Counted from the first letter of the stretch, positions 25,834-35,746 are shown. The stretch is 64,000 nucleotides of DNA from Rhodanobacteraceae bacterium (GCA_030123585.1 CP126120.1:2481001-2545000); one strand, 5' to 3'. Made by a program: numbers and translations. The notes: generated by a model not told the origin, from the sequence alone.

Positions 25834-26661
25834 ATGCTGCAGCATTTCTTGTTGTCGCCGTTGACACTCGGACTGTTGATCGCGCTGCTGCTGGGGATGT
25901 CTTGGCGCTGGTTGCCTCGCGTGTTGCGCTACACGGGTCTCGTCGTGGAATTGCTGCTGCTGGTATCGATGACGCCCTTGGGTGCGAACCAACTGGTACA
26001 TGCTATCGAGTCGCGCGTTCCATCCGTGCAGAGTTGCGCTGCGCCGGCCCCGGACACGATCGTGCTGCTATCGGGCGGCGTCGATCGGCCTGCGCGGGGC
26101 CCGGATGATTACGCCGCGCTCACCTTGTCGAGCATGCGCAGGTTGTTCGCCGCGGTGGCGCTGTGGCGAAAAACGCCCGCGGGGCGGCTGGTGATCGCTG
26201 GCGGCGACGAACGTGGTGTAGCGGAAAGTGTGGTGCTGGCCAGCCTGGCGCAGCGGTTGGGCGTGCCCGCAGAAGCCATCCGCACCGAACAGCGTTCGCT
26301 CACGACTTGGGAGAACGCGGAATACCTTTCAAGGGAATCCCTTCGCCTGCCACAAAGGGTGTGGCTGGTCAGCTCCGCCTTGCACCTGCCCCGTGCATTG
26401 GGCGCATTCCGCGTCTTCGGATTTCAGCCCTGCGCGTGGCCCAGTGACTCGCTGTATATCCCGCCCCCAGGCGGCATCGGCTATTACATTCCGCAAAGCT
26501 CTTCCCTGGTCAAGGCGCAAGAGGCTATCCACGAGTGGGTGGGGGGCTGGGTTTACGCCTGGCGGGCGAAGCAAATCACCGGCAGGGCCACGCAATTGCC
26601 GATAGAATTCCACGCTACGGTCGGCCAGCGTCCTCCTGAAAGCGAGTATCCGATCAAATGA
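25834..26661 (+). CDS. YdcF/ElyC-like DUF218 membrane protein
   Basis: 275 residues from the ATG at 25834 (MLQHFLLSPLTLG), with GGGAG upstream. Two N-terminal transmembrane segments (about 6-20 and 28-46) precede a DUF218 domain: TIVLLSGGVD, LVIAGGDERG, TTWENAEYL and VWLVSSALHLPRA are its characteristic blocks. E. coli relatives (ElyC, SanA, YdcF) affect envelope integrity and lipid-carrier-dependent glycan synthesis by unknown chemistry. The stop overlaps the next start (ATGA at 26658), so it is translationally coupled to the sulfotransferase. Confidence 0.85.
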   Translation: MLQHFLLSPLTLGLLIALLLGMSWRWLPRVLRYTGLVVELLLLVSMTPLGANQLVHAIESRVPSVQSCAAPAPDTIVLLSGGVDRPARGPDDYAALTLSSMRRLFAAVALWRKTPAGRLVIAGGDERGVAESVVLASLAQRLGVPAEAIRTEQRSLTTWENAEYLSRESLRLPQRVWLVSSALHLPRALGAFRVFGFQPCAWPSDSLYIPPPGGIGYYIPQSSSLVKAQEAIHEWVGGWVYAWRAKQITGRATQLPIEFHATVGQRPPESEYPIK

Positions 26662-27527
26662 AGTTCGAATCGCCCGTTTTCATCGTCGGCGCTGGCCGCA
26701 GCGGCTCGACGGTCTTCCACGAGATGTTCTGCGATCACCCGCAGATCGCCTGGATGTCGACCCTGTGCGACGAATATCCGGCGGACCCGGCGAGGAACCG
26801 CGCGTTGATGCGAGCAATCGACGTACCACTGGTCGGCTCTTTGCTCAAACGGAAGTTCCACCCGTCCGAGTGTTACACGTACTGGAATCGTCTGTACCCT
26901 GGTTTTGCGCGGCCGTGCCGGGATTTGGTCGCGGCTGATGTTACCGTGCCGGTAAAGGACTCAGTATCACGTGCGTTGGCCTCTTTGGTCACACGCAAGC
27001 GCCATCGCCTGCTGACAAAAAGTACCGGATGGCCGCGTGTCGGCTTTCTGGCGGAGATCTTCCCGGACGCCAAGTTCATCCACATGTACCGCGATGGACG
27101 CGCGGTGGCCAATTCACTCATGCAGGTGGATTTCTGGTCGGGCTGGAGGGGGCCGTGGGATTGGCGGCGCGGCGTGCTCAGCCCGGCTCTGCAACAGGAG
27201 TGGGAACGTCACGACAGATCCTTCGTCGCGCTGGCCGCCATCGAATGGAAGATCGTGATGGAGGCGATGGACGCCGCAAAAAACTCGGTCGCTGCCGACA
27301 ATTTCTACGAGTTGCGGTACGAGGACTTCGCCGTGGATCCGGTCGGCACCTTTCGTCGTGTGGTGTCTTTTTGCGGGATCGACTGGTCGGATCGATTCGA
27401 GCGAGCGCTTCGGACTTATTCGATATCGACCGCAAACGGCAAGTGGAGAAAGGATCTGACGGCAGCACAACAAGTCGTTCTTCAGGACGTCTTGGCGGCT
27501 GCGCTGACGCGGTACGGGTACGCGTGA
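26658..27527 (+). CDS. Sulfotransferase
   Basis: 289 residues. The 5'-phosphosulfate loop is GAGRSGSTVF (11-20) and the 3'-phosphate-binding part is FIHMYRDGRAVANSL, with a late ELRYEDFAVDP block, so this is a PAPS-dependent sulfotransferase family protein. It is coupled by ATGA overlap to the YdcF-like gene and is last in the plus-strand run, convergent with the GT4 at 27579. It probably sulfates a sugar of the polysaccharide or a lipid carrier; the acceptor is not predictable. Sequence is only distantly similar to the partial sulfotransferase at 1-667. Confidence 0.85.
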   Translation: MKFESPVFIVGAGRSGSTVFHEMFCDHPQIAWMSTLCDEYPADPARNRALMRAIDVPLVGSLLKRKFHPSECYTYWNRLYPGFARPCRDLVAADVTVPVKDSVSRALASLVTRKRHRLLTKSTGWPRVGFLAEIFPDAKFIHMYRDGRAVANSLMQVDFWSGWRGPWDWRRGVLSPALQQEWERHDRSFVALAAIEWKIVMEAMDAAKNSVAADNFYELRYEDFAVDPVGTFRRVVSFCGIDWSDRFERALRTYSISTANGKWRKDLTAAQQVVLQDVLAAALTRYGYA

Positions 27528-27578
27528 TGCCAGCCGATTGGGGAGTGACACATTGGCTATTGCTTCGAGGCGCCGCTT

Positions 27579-28787
27579 TCAACCTGTTTCTACCGCGTGC
27601 AACAGCGTAGCGTAGGTGTGCAACAACTCATTGCCTATTGCATTCCAGCCGTAATGCTGCTCAGCACACATGCGCGCCGCGGCGCCGAGACGCGCGACTT
27701 CATTTGGGCTTTCCGTCAGGCGTAACGCCGCGGCCGCGAAGCTTCCGGCGTCGTCCGCGAACAACGCGTCGCGTCCGTGTTCCAGTTCGATGCCCTCCGC
27801 GCCGATCCGGGTGGTGACGATGGCCTTGCCCAGCGCCATCGCTTCCAGCACCTTCAGGCGCGTGCCGCTGCCCGCGCGCAGCGGCACCACGTACACCAAG
27901 GATTCGAGTATCGGTCGGCGTACGTCATCGACGAAGCCGGTCAATTCCACGTGCTCGCGCAGGGCATCCGGAACCGTCAGGCCACCGGGTTTGCCGACCA
28001 GCACGAAGCGCGCATCGGGACGCGCCTGCACGATGCGCGGCAGGACGTCCGCAAGAAACCACTCGACGCCGTCGCGGTTGGGAAACCAGCCCATCTGGCC
28101 GACGAAGACCATCTGTCCGGGTTTTGTCGGCGTGCCGTCGGGACGGTTGCGTTCGAGGTCGACGCCATTCGGAACCACATGCACCGGGGTGTCGGGAGCG
28201 AGCCGGCGCAAGTGCACCGCATCGTCTTCCGAGCAGGCAAGAATGGCGGCGGCACGACAGCAGGCGGCTTGCTCGAAATCGCGAAGCTTGGACACTTGGC
28301 TGCGCAGGAATAGGCGCGCCGCGGCATGCGATTCGACCTTGGCGCGCGCGACCAGCAACGCATGCTCGACGTTGTGGGCGTTGAGTACGACGGGTACACG
28401 CGGTTCGATTCCGGTGATGGCTGCCATCAATGGCAGCATGTCGACGTGGATCAGGTCGTACTGGCCCGAGAGTTTGGCGATGCGTTGCCGCATCGCCGCG
28501 AACCCGTACTTGGCGACGACAAATGGCGTGTGGGTTGCGATGCCGCGTGCGAGTGCACCGGCCAGCGCAACGCGCGAGCGCTCGGCGGGAATGGGAAATG
28601 CCTCGAAGCCAGTCAGCTTGGCGCGCAACGCTGATGGTGCATCGGGCTCGTCGTCACGGCGCAGGCAGCTGAGCAGGTGGACCTGATGTCGCGACGCAAG
28701 CGCTTCGAGAACATGATACGAACGCAACTGGTGACCTTCCCGGGGTGGCCAAGGCACGCGGCTGGTCAGGGCAAGGATGCGCGCCAT
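27579..28787 (-). CDS. GT4-type glycosyltransferase
   Basis: 402 residues. The start is ATG 28787 (MARILALTSRVPWPPREGHQLR), which shares its A with the upstream stop (TGATG); a much longer frame is an antisense artefact over the neighbouring gene. It resembles sugar transferases of the Stp1 kind found in exopolysaccharide loci: a GT-B fold with HVVPNGVDLE, MVFVGQMGWFPNRDGVEWFL and a C-terminal PLRAGSGTRLKVLEAMALGK donor-site block. It is the last gene of the long reverse-strand assembly operon and ends convergent with the sulfotransferase. Confidence 0.87.
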   Translation of the reverse strand: MARILALTSRVPWPPREGHQLRSYHVLEALASRHQVHLLSCLRRDDEPDAPSALRAKLTGFEAFPIPAERSRVALAGALARGIATHTPFVVAKYGFAAMRQRIAKLSGQYDLIHVDMLPLMAAITGIEPRVPVVLNAHNVEHALLVARAKVESHAAARLFLRSQVSKLRDFEQAACCRAAAILACSEDDAVHLRRLAPDTPVHVVPNGVDLERNRPDGTPTKPGQMVFVGQMGWFPNRDGVEWFLADVLPRIVQARPDARFVLVGKPGGLTVPDALREHVELTGFVDDVRRPILESLVYVVPLRAGSGTRLKVLEAMALGKAIVTTRIGAEGIELEHGRDALFADDAGSFAAAALRLTESPNEVARLGAAARMCAEQHYGWNAIGNELLHTYATLLHAVETG

Positions 28788-29908
28788 CAGTGTTTCTTCC
28801 AGAGTGCGCGTGTGCCGTGCAGGCTGGCCGGCAACGACAGCAAGGCGGCGGCATTGAGCATCACGAAGGTGCCTGCGGTGCCGGCGAGCGGTATGCGCGC
28901 AGTCATGCTCGGGCGCACGATCGCGAGTACGGCCAAGGCGTAGGCAAGCAGTTGCAGTACCAGCAACGCGACGTACAACGGATGTCCCGCACAGGCCGAG
29001 GCGACGAGCGCGGCGATAAGCGCCCACGGCGCAACGAGCCGCAACAGCTTGTGCGACACGAACGCGAACCAGGCGGGGTTGCGGAACGGGTTCAGCAGGC
29101 GCGGCAGCATGGCCATCAGCTGCCAGTTGCCCGCCAGCGTGCGCAGCTTGCGCCGGAATTCCTCGGATTCGTCCTTGCTGGCGCTGTCCAGCGCGATCGC
29201 ATCGCGTGTCATCCATACCCATTTGCCGGCGAACATCGCGCTGGCCGGCAGGTACATGTCATCCAGGATCAGCCCGGTCGGCAAGGCCGGCACAAGCTCG
29301 CGCCGCATCGCGTGAACCGCGCCGCTGACGCCATGCAGCCAGCCGAGTTTCGCCTCGCCCTCGCGCAACGCGGTTTCGATCCGCCAGTACACGCCGATGT
29401 CGGCGGCGCGGCCGGAGGCACCGGATTCGATCACGAGCTCGCCGCTGACCGCACCGACTTCGGGGTCGGCGAAAGGTTCGGCCAGCATGCGAAGCGCGCC
29501 GGGCGCAAAGCGCTGTCGCGCATCGGTGAAGGCAATCAACTCGGTGTTCGCCGCCACGACGCCGGCGTTCAGTGCCGCGGCCTTGCCCACGTTTTCGGCA
29601 AGCCGGATCACCCGCACGCGTGGATCGCCGATGTCGGCGGCGCTCGCCGTGGCGTCGGTGCTGCCGTCGTCCACCACGATCACGTGAAGGTTGTCGGACG
29701 GGTATTCCTGTTCAAGCAGATCACGCACCCGCGCGGCGATCCGCGCTTCCTCGTTGTGAGCGGCGACAATCACGGTCAATGGCGGTGTGATCGGTGCGAC
29801 TGCCGGTGTGCGGCCCAATGCACGCGCCAGCAGCATGACGAGCAGGGGATACAACGCATAGGTATAGGCAACCAAGGCAAGCGCAGCCCAGAAGATCCAT
29901 GCGCTCAT
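28787..29908 (-). CDS. Membrane-anchored family 2 glycosyltransferase
   Basis: 373 residues from ATG 29908, overlapping the deacetylase stop by ATGA. An N-terminal transmembrane segment (MSAWIFWAALALVAYTYALYP) precedes a GT-A domain: VIVAAHNEE, VVDDGSTD, a third block FTDARQRF where many members have DxD, and LDDMYLP. Two or three further transmembrane segments sit at the C-terminus (APWALIAALVASACAG, VALLVLQLLAYALAVLAIV). This layout is that of processive or lipid-linked-sugar GT2 proteins such as hyaluronan- and N-acetylglucosaminyl-transferase types. It is coupled to the deacetylase upstream and the GT4 downstream, so acts in the same pathway. Confidence 0.85.
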   Translation of the reverse strand: MSAWIFWAALALVAYTYALYPLLVMLLARALGRTPAVAPITPPLTVIVAAHNEEARIAARVRDLLEQEYPSDNLHVIVVDDGSTDATASAADIGDPRVRVIRLAENVGKAAALNAGVVAANTELIAFTDARQRFAPGALRMLAEPFADPEVGAVSGELVIESGASGRAADIGVYWRIETALREGEAKLGWLHGVSGAVHAMRRELVPALPTGLILDDMYLPASAMFAGKWVWMTRDAIALDSASKDESEEFRRKLRTLAGNWQLMAMLPRLLNPFRNPAWFAFVSHKLLRLVAPWALIAALVASACAGHPLYVALLVLQLLAYALAVLAIVRPSMTARIPLAGTAGTFVMLNAAALLSLPASLHGTRALWKKH

Positions 29909-30672
29909 CGCGTCAGCAGCTTCGCGCGCAGGCGCTGGTAGCGGTCGTTGCCGAGCAGCAGCTTGGGTACGCGCAGCGCGCGAAAGCGTGCACGTGCGTA
30001 GTGCGGCCGCCATCCCCGCCACGCAACTAGGGACGCGAAATCCTCCAGTGGCAAATCGCGAGTGATGGTGATGCGCTCGTAGCATTCGTGCATGCGGCGA
30101 TCTCTGTTCGGTCCGGGTTGCGAACCCAGCACGTGGCGGTAGCCAAGGCGCAGTGCGGCGTCTCGCTCGCGGCTGCCGCCGCGTCCGCCGGGGAATGCCA
30201 GCGCCGTGACCGGTTTTCCGCTGGCGGCTTCGAGGCGCGCCTTGCTGTCGCGCAGTTCGGCGCACAGCGCATCCTCGTCGAGGTCCTCCAGGAATCGATG
30301 GCTGCGGCCGTGCGATTGCACGCCGACACCGGCGTCAGCCAAGGCACGTACATCCTGCGTGGTGAGCATGCCGGACTCGCCTATGAAGTCACTGGTGATG
30401 AAGCACTCGGCGGTCATGCCGCGCTCGGCCAGCAGCGGCAGCGCGATGGCGAGGTTGGAAACATCACCGTCATCGAAACTGATCACGACCTGCTTGCCCT
30501 GGCTGGGTTCGTCGTCCAGACGAACGCTCCGGTAGCCGTTATCACGCAACCAATCGAGCTGCGCCGCGAACGCATCCGGCGTAACGCTGTACACGGAATC
30601 GAAGCGCCCTGGGTCGGTTTCGCCGGCGTGCAGGCCGTGATACATGAGCACGGGCAGCTTGCCGGCGGTCAT
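29905..30672 (-). CDS. Polysaccharide deacetylase (CE4)
   Basis: 255 residues from ATG 30672 (MTAGKLPVLMYHGLH), overlapping the upstream stop by ATGA; a longer frame to 30915 is not supported. The CE4 metal site is ISFDDGD near residue 66 and the HxxxH SHGRSHRF near 121; AFPGGRGGS follows. No signal peptide is seen, so it would act on a cytoplasmic or membrane-face intermediate. It probably deacetylates an N-acetyl sugar of the repeat unit before or after flipping (inference). Confidence 0.88.
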   Translation of the reverse strand: MTAGKLPVLMYHGLHAGETDPGRFDSVYSVTPDAFAAQLDWLRDNGYRSVRLDDEPSQGKQVVISFDDGDVSNLAIALPLLAERGMTAECFITSDFIGESGMLTTQDVRALADAGVGVQSHGRSHRFLEDLDEDALCAELRDSKARLEAASGKPVTALAFPGGRGGSRERDAALRLGYRHVLGSQPGPNRDRRMHECYERITITRDLPLEDFASLVAWRGWRPHYARARFRALRVPKLLLGNDRYQRLRAKLLTR

Positions 30673-32048
30673 GTTGTTCCCGTGTCGTCGAGCGTGCGTT
30701 TGCGTAGGCGGACAGGCAACGCGAAACGCTGCCTGGGCGCGGATTCGGAAGCAGTGGTTGCGGTGGACGGTGTTGTTGCCTTGCGCTCGGCAAGCGCGAA
30801 CTCGCGTGCCTTCATGCATAGCGCAAGCAGGACCCAGTAATAGCCGATCATTTGCGCGTAGGTGAAACGATCGCCCCATATATTGGTGACCACCAGCGCG
30901 GGCCATACCCCGCACATGCCCAGTCCGAGCGCGTAGGCGAGGCCGCCGGGCGGTGAATCACGGAATGTTCGCCAGCAGATTCGTGCCATGCTGAGGAACA
31001 TGCAAACCGTGATCAAAAAACCGGGCAGCCCTTTCTCCGCAAGTTCACGGACAAAGAAGTTGTGGGTATCCTTGCCGTATGGGTTGGCGTCGGCGAACGT
31101 GCCGTATCCGATACCGGTCAGCGGATGATGCGTGAAATCTTTCCATGCGATGCCCCAGTAAACATATCGCCAATCGGTGCTTGCGTCGGCATCGCTGGCC
31201 TCGATGTGGGTGTCGTTGAAGCGTTCCGTCACCGAATGCGGCAGCAGGGGCGGAACAATCACCAACGCCAGCAACACCGGTATCGCCAGCTTGAAACGGC
31301 CGCGCCACAGCAACAGGATCACCGTGGCGCCAAGCAGGATCGTAATGTAGCTGGTGCGTGAGTAAGCCCACAGCACGCCCAAGACCATGCACGAGATGCC
31401 GATCACGAGCAATGCGCGCCAGATCTTGGGCAGCTTCGTGGCGATCAGGATCGCGAACAGCACCAGTGCCATGGTGACGCAGAACGATGCGAATTCATTG
31501 GCGCCGAGCATCGAGAAAGTCCCGTGGATGCGAAGGTCGTCCTTGTATGAGTAACCGGCCACCGACGCATGCTGGGACCAAGTGACGCGCAGGATGTAGG
31601 GCATCGGCAGGATCATCGCCAACAGGACGCGCCGGACGGCGCTCCAGTCCGTGACGCTCATCTGCACGATAAAGAACAGCAGCACGCCGATGGCGGAATC
31701 CTTGAGCGCGTTGAACCGTTGTCCGTCACCCGGCGTCGGAACCAGCGAAAAGCCCACCAGCAGGGAAAAGCAGCAGTAGCCGAGGTACAACCAGATCCAG
31801 CGATCCAGGCGGCTCCACTTGGCGAGGTGTCCACCCATTCGCCATGCGACGATCAGGGCCAGCAGGAATCCGATGTTGAGGAAGTTGAGGCCGCCCGGCA
31901 GCTTGGGCATATATCCGGTCTGCAGGTTCTGCAGCGGAAGCAAAAACAGGAACAGATACAATAGCCAGTTGTGGCGCACCTCTTGCAAGGCCGCAGCCAC
32001 GCCGGACTGCAACCTTTCGCGTTGCGCCGGACTTGGCGTCGAAGACAT
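30669..32048 (-). CDS. O-antigen ligase / polysaccharide polymerase family membrane protein
   Basis: 459 residues from ATG 32048; a longer frame to 32123 would overlap the upstream gene further. It has 10 or more hydrophobic segments. The long periplasmic loop ends with HPLTGIGYGTF...DTHNFFVRELAEKG, which is the diagnostic Wzy_C/WaaL region with its conserved His. In a Wzx/Wzy pathway such proteins either polymerise the repeat unit or attach it to an acceptor. As no other polymerase candidate is in the window, a Wzy role is likely but not proven. Coupled to the deacetylase downstream by ATGA. Confidence 0.83.
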   Translation of the reverse strand: MSSTPSPAQRERLQSGVAAALQEVRHNWLLYLFLFLLPLQNLQTGYMPKLPGGLNFLNIGFLLALIVAWRMGGHLAKWSRLDRWIWLYLGYCCFSLLVGFSLVPTPGDGQRFNALKDSAIGVLLFFIVQMSVTDWSAVRRVLLAMILPMPYILRVTWSQHASVAGYSYKDDLRIHGTFSMLGANEFASFCVTMALVLFAILIATKLPKIWRALLVIGISCMVLGVLWAYSRTSYITILLGATVILLLWRGRFKLAIPVLLALVIVPPLLPHSVTERFNDTHIEASDADASTDWRYVYWGIAWKDFTHHPLTGIGYGTFADANPYGKDTHNFFVRELAEKGLPGFLITVCMFLSMARICWRTFRDSPPGGLAYALGLGMCGVWPALVVTNIWGDRFTYAQMIGYYWVLLALCMKAREFALAERKATTPSTATTASESAPRQRFALPVRLRKRTLDDTGTT

Positions 32049-32064
32049 GTCTTGCCGACGTTGA

Positions 32065-33195
32065 TTAGGCGGCGATATGGTCACGTCTGCTCCGGATTTC
32101 CCTGTAAAGCGCGGCGTAGTCATGCGCCATGCGTGCGACAGAATAGCGCGCTTCTACCCGTTGTCGCAGGGCGGGTACGGACGGAGTGTCGTTCAGCGCG
32201 CCTTGCATGGCCGACACCAGCGCTGCCGTATTCCCTGCGGCGACAAGGGTCGCCGGTAGGCCATCCAGCACGGTCGCGATTTGCCCAACCTCACTGCAGA
32301 TCACCGGCCGTGCCGCCGCCATAGCTTCCAGCAGAGACAGCGGCAATCCTTCGGTCAGGGAGGGCAGCACGAAACAATCGAGCATCGTATACAGGTGCTC
32401 GGGATCAGCGCGGACACCCAACAGCCGTACGCGCTCCGCGACGTCCAGTTCACGCGCGCGTTTCTCCAGGCTGCCACGCAACGGCCCTTCGCCGGCGATC
32501 ACGAGCCACGCCCGTGGCGCATGTTGGGCGATTTGCGCAAACGCCTCGACCAATCCGATGGGATTCTTCTCGGTGCTAAGTCGCATCACGCTGCCATACA
32601 GGAAAGCGTCAGCGGGGATGCCGAACTCTGCGCGTGACAGGGGTGTTGCATCCGGGAGAAAGCGGGTGGTGTCGATGCCGTTTTCGATCAGGTGGATCCT
32701 TTCATTGTCGATGCCCGCCTTGATGAGCGGGGCGCGCATCGCTTCGGAAACGATACACACGGCCTGGAACTGACGCAGCAGCCGCAATTCCAGCCATCGG
32801 TACAGGCGCAAGCGACGGGTGGTAGTGACCCAGCCGTGTGAAGTGGCCACGATTGGTGGTCGGGAACGTCCGGCTCGCGCGCGTGACGCATAGAACGCGC
32901 TCTTGTAGCCGTGCACGTGCACCAAGGCTTCCGGGTGTGCGGCTAGCACGTTACGCAGGGTGCGAGTGGTGACGCGGTCGAAACGGCCCGCGCATGGTAT
33001 GCGTTCGGAAGGGATGCCGAGCTTGAGTGCGTGTTGGTGCAGCATTTGTTCGGACAGGTGAGGGTTGTCCAAGCACAACAGGATGCTGTCGACGCCGCAC
33101 TCTCGCAAAGCGGGGATCAGGCCAAGAACCGCCTGTTCGGCACCGTACAGGCCGGCGCTGGAGAACACGTGCAATACTTGCAGATCAGCGGGCAT
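32065..33195 (-). CDS. GT4-type glycosyltransferase
   Basis: 376 residues (MPADLQVLHVFSSAGLYGAEQ...). The GT-B signature includes VCIVSEAMRAPLIKAG, IENGIDTTRF, the nucleotide-binding blocks VIAGEGPLRGSLEKRA and VRLLGVRADP, and SLTEGLPLSLLEAMAA, the donor-phosphate E-x7-E motif. The start overlaps the preceding gene's 3' end by 11 bases. It probably adds a hexose or uronic acid to the growing unit at the inner membrane. Confidence 0.88.
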   Translation of the reverse strand: MPADLQVLHVFSSAGLYGAEQAVLGLIPALRECGVDSILLCLDNPHLSEQMLHQHALKLGIPSERIPCAGRFDRVTTRTLRNVLAAHPEALVHVHGYKSAFYASRARAGRSRPPIVATSHGWVTTTRRLRLYRWLELRLLRQFQAVCIVSEAMRAPLIKAGIDNERIHLIENGIDTTRFLPDATPLSRAEFGIPADAFLYGSVMRLSTEKNPIGLVEAFAQIAQHAPRAWLVIAGEGPLRGSLEKRARELDVAERVRLLGVRADPEHLYTMLDCFVLPSLTEGLPLSLLEAMAAARPVICSEVGQIATVLDGLPATLVAAGNTAALVSAMQGALNDTPSVPALRQRVEARYSVARMAHDYAALYREIRSRRDHIAA

Positions 33196-34357
33196 CGGAC
33201 AGCTCGCGGTAAAGCGCCTCGTAGGCCTGGACCATGGCTACCAGGGAATGCTCCCGCTCGACCCGCGTCCGTCCTGCCGCGCCCATGTGGGCGCGGCGCG
33301 CGGGATCGCGTAACAGCCGCAGCATGATGGCTGCCAAGGCTGCGGGCTGACGGGCTTCGACCAGTTCACCGCAATCCGCTTGTACCACGTCGGGGTTGCC
33401 GCCAACGCGAGTGGCGACCACGGGCAAGCCGCAAGCCTGAGCTTCGAGGATTGCGTTGGAAAGGCCTTCGGTGTCCGAGGCAAGTACGAACAGATCCAGC
33501 GTCGGCAACAGCCTGTCCACATCGCGACGGGGGCCAAGCAGTCGGACCGCATCAGTGAGACCGAGCGTTCGAATCTGTGCCTCGATAGTCTCGCGCAATG
33601 GTCCGTCGCCAATCAGGACCAGCCGCGTATTCGGCAACGCGGCACGCACCTGTGCGAATGCGTCGATCAAATCAACATGCCGCTTCACCGGGAACAGGTC
33701 GGCGACGCAGCCGATCAGTAATTCGTCTTCCGTAAAACCGACATCTGCGCGGGCCGCAAGACGCGTGCCTGACGCGCGTGGCCGAAACCGCTCGGTATCG
33801 ACGCCATTTGGGATGCAGCGCGTCCGCGCGCGTGGTCTGCCCTCACTGCGCTGGACGGCGTCCAGAATGGCCGTGGATGGCGCCACGATGCCGTCGTAGC
33901 GCCGATTCAGAAATCGCGAAAGTCGCCGCAATCGCGCACTCTTCAGGAATCCCGTGTCCCGCCGGTTGGAGATGCGCACGGCGCGCAGTGGACCGCGCGG
34001 CAACAGCGCATTGAAGAGGTCGGATTTCTCATGTTGCGACTGGATGATGTTGAAGCCTTGCCGCTGCACCAGACGACGAATACTGCGATAAGCGCGCCAG
34101 GCACCCCGCCCATCCGAACCCGTAAACGGCAGGTACGACGCACTCTCTACCGACGCGATGGGATCCTGTTGGAGGACAGCAGCTGCTGCAGGTTCCTCGC
34201 ACAACTGTATCAGCGTGATTCGGTAAAGTTCTCGCGGCAACATGCCGAGCAGGTTGCGCAGGAAGCGCTCGCTGCCACCGGACACCGAGATCGGGCTGTC
34301 GGTCAACATCAGAAGTCGCAGGGGCCGGTTCTGCGTACCCTCGCCGCGTTTGAGCAT
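33185..34357 (-). CDS. GT4-type glycosyltransferase
   Basis: 390 residues. The N-terminal acceptor half opens LRLLMLTDSPISVSGGSERF, a glycine-rich loop typical of GT4. The C-terminal half has GCVADLFPVKRH, LVLIGDGPLRETIEAQI, VRLLGPRRDV and SDTEGLSNAILEAQACG (donor E-x7-E). It starts 6 bases after the outer-membrane-barrel gene ends and overlaps the next glycosyltransferase by 11 bases, so it belongs to the same transcript. Sugar specificity unknown. Confidence 0.88.
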   Translation of the reverse strand: MLKRGEGTQNRPLRLLMLTDSPISVSGGSERFLRNLLGMLPRELYRITLIQLCEEPAAAAVLQQDPIASVESASYLPFTGSDGRGAWRAYRSIRRLVQRQGFNIIQSQHEKSDLFNALLPRGPLRAVRISNRRDTGFLKSARLRRLSRFLNRRYDGIVAPSTAILDAVQRSEGRPRARTRCIPNGVDTERFRPRASGTRLAARADVGFTEDELLIGCVADLFPVKRHVDLIDAFAQVRAALPNTRLVLIGDGPLRETIEAQIRTLGLTDAVRLLGPRRDVDRLLPTLDLFVLASDTEGLSNAILEAQACGLPVVATRVGGNPDVVQADCGELVEARQPAALAAIMLRLLRDPARRAHMGAAGRTRVEREHSLVAMVQAYEALYRELSDAR

Positions 34358-34363
34358 GGATCT

Positions 34364-35746
34364 TCAGCGCCGGTAATACAGGGCCGCGAGCACTTGGTTC
34401 TCGTTGTAGCCGAATCCGGGCCTGGTCGAGTGCCGGCCGTCGTGGTTGAAGGTGACGCTCCAACTCCAGTGCGGAGTCAACTGGCGGGCAAGATTGACTC
34501 CATAGGTACGGTCGCGGTCGCGGCTGTTCCCCGACGTGTACTTGGTTGTCTGATCGCCGACGGTGACGCCCAGCGTCAGCAGTGGGCGGATCAGATAGGT
34601 TGCGGTGGCGACCGCCCCGTAGCCATCTTGCGACAGATCGTTGCCGTTGAGTTGGCGTAGGCGTGAGTAGTACGGCGTAAGCGTGAACCCGAAACGTGGG
34701 CCCCTGTAGAGATAGCCGAGATTGACGTTGCGGTCGCGAAAAACGGCGGGGGAGATCACGGTGCGGCCCACTTGTACGGCCGGATTGGTGAGTGACGCGT
34801 CCACCAGGTTCGGTGGCTGCATCAGGTTCGACGTTGAATCGTCGAGCTGGTCGGAAGCATTGAACTGCAGACTGTTGCGTGGTGTCAGCCGCCATGCCAG
34901 TGCCGCGCGAATGAGTGCACCCGAGTAGTTGCTCGAACTGTGGGAGAAATCGACTTGGCTGCCGCCCAACGACAAGTCCATGTCCAGATGCGCTAGCTGG
35001 CTTTGATAGCGGGCATAGGCGTTGTATTCGGTGTACCGCTGTGTGTTGGTCAGCGGAGCGCTATTGTTGAAATCGACATTCGCCGCTTCGAAGTTGCCGG
35101 AAAGGCTGGCGGTAGCACTGAGATCACGTATGACGCGCAACGCGCCGAGCCCGCGCTGGGAGTTGAAGTCCTTGGTCTTGGAGGCGGAGGTGTCGATGTA
35201 ACGGAGATCCGCCTGCCCGAGCAGTGCGTCGCCCAGCCGGAAAGACAGCGTTGGTCCGGCGACAAAAATGTTGACCTGTTGCTGGTTGGCGGGGCTGTTG
35301 CTGAGGCGGGTGTTGACTGGCTGCACGCTGCTGTAGTCCTCGACGTCCAGGTTCAGCCGCTGCGGAGAGATGATCCAGTTCAATACCCCTGAGAGCTGGC
35401 CGCGAAACTCGTTGCCGAAGTAGCCCTGCAGGTAATCGGTGTACTGGACGAGACCAACCGCCTGCGCCTGGATCTTGGATCCTTGCTGATTGAAGGTGAA
35501 GTTCAGCGTCGGCTGCAGAATGTCTTGACTGGTTGGGTTGGTGGCTACGCGGTCAACGTTGTCGGTGTGCTCGTATCCGAGCCCGATGGCGTAATCAAAG
35601 AATGGTGGCGCCTGCTCTGGAGGTGCGAAAGAATCCGAGGATTCTGCTTGTGAAGCGGCTTCGGGTGCTTGGGTCTGCGCCAGAGCGACGGATGTGCCGG
35701 CCAGTGCCAGCATGACGGCTGCGGTGAGTGCGCGAGTTCCCCGCAT
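34364..35746 (-). CDS. Outer-membrane beta-barrel of the exopolysaccharide export system
   Basis: 460 residues from ATG 35746, with a strong GGAGGGG ribosome-binding site. Signal peptide MRGTRALTAAVMLALAG...ALAQ. The mature protein consists of alternating hydrophobic/polar strands with many aromatic-girdle positions and ends in a short strand with a terminal aromatic pair (LAALYYRR). It resembles the barrel proteins that accompany Wza/Wzc-like genes in exopolysaccharide loci, including those associated with exosortase systems, though no exosortase is seen here. It could form or stabilise the export pore; function within the family is not well defined. Confidence 0.78.
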   Translation of the reverse strand: MRGTRALTAAVMLALAGTSVALAQTQAPEAASQAESSDSFAPPEQAPPFFDYAIGLGYEHTDNVDRVATNPTSQDILQPTLNFTFNQQGSKIQAQAVGLVQYTDYLQGYFGNEFRGQLSGVLNWIISPQRLNLDVEDYSSVQPVNTRLSNSPANQQQVNIFVAGPTLSFRLGDALLGQADLRYIDTSASKTKDFNSQRGLGALRVIRDLSATASLSGNFEAANVDFNNSAPLTNTQRYTEYNAYARYQSQLAHLDMDLSLGGSQVDFSHSSSNYSGALIRAALAWRLTPRNSLQFNASDQLDDSTSNLMQPPNLVDASLTNPAVQVGRTVISPAVFRDRNVNLGYLYRGPRFGFTLTPYYSRLRQLNGNDLSQDGYGAVATATYLIRPLLTLGVTVGDQTTKYTSGNSRDRDRTYGVNLARQLTPHWSWSVTFNHDGRHSTRPGFGYNENQVLAALYYRR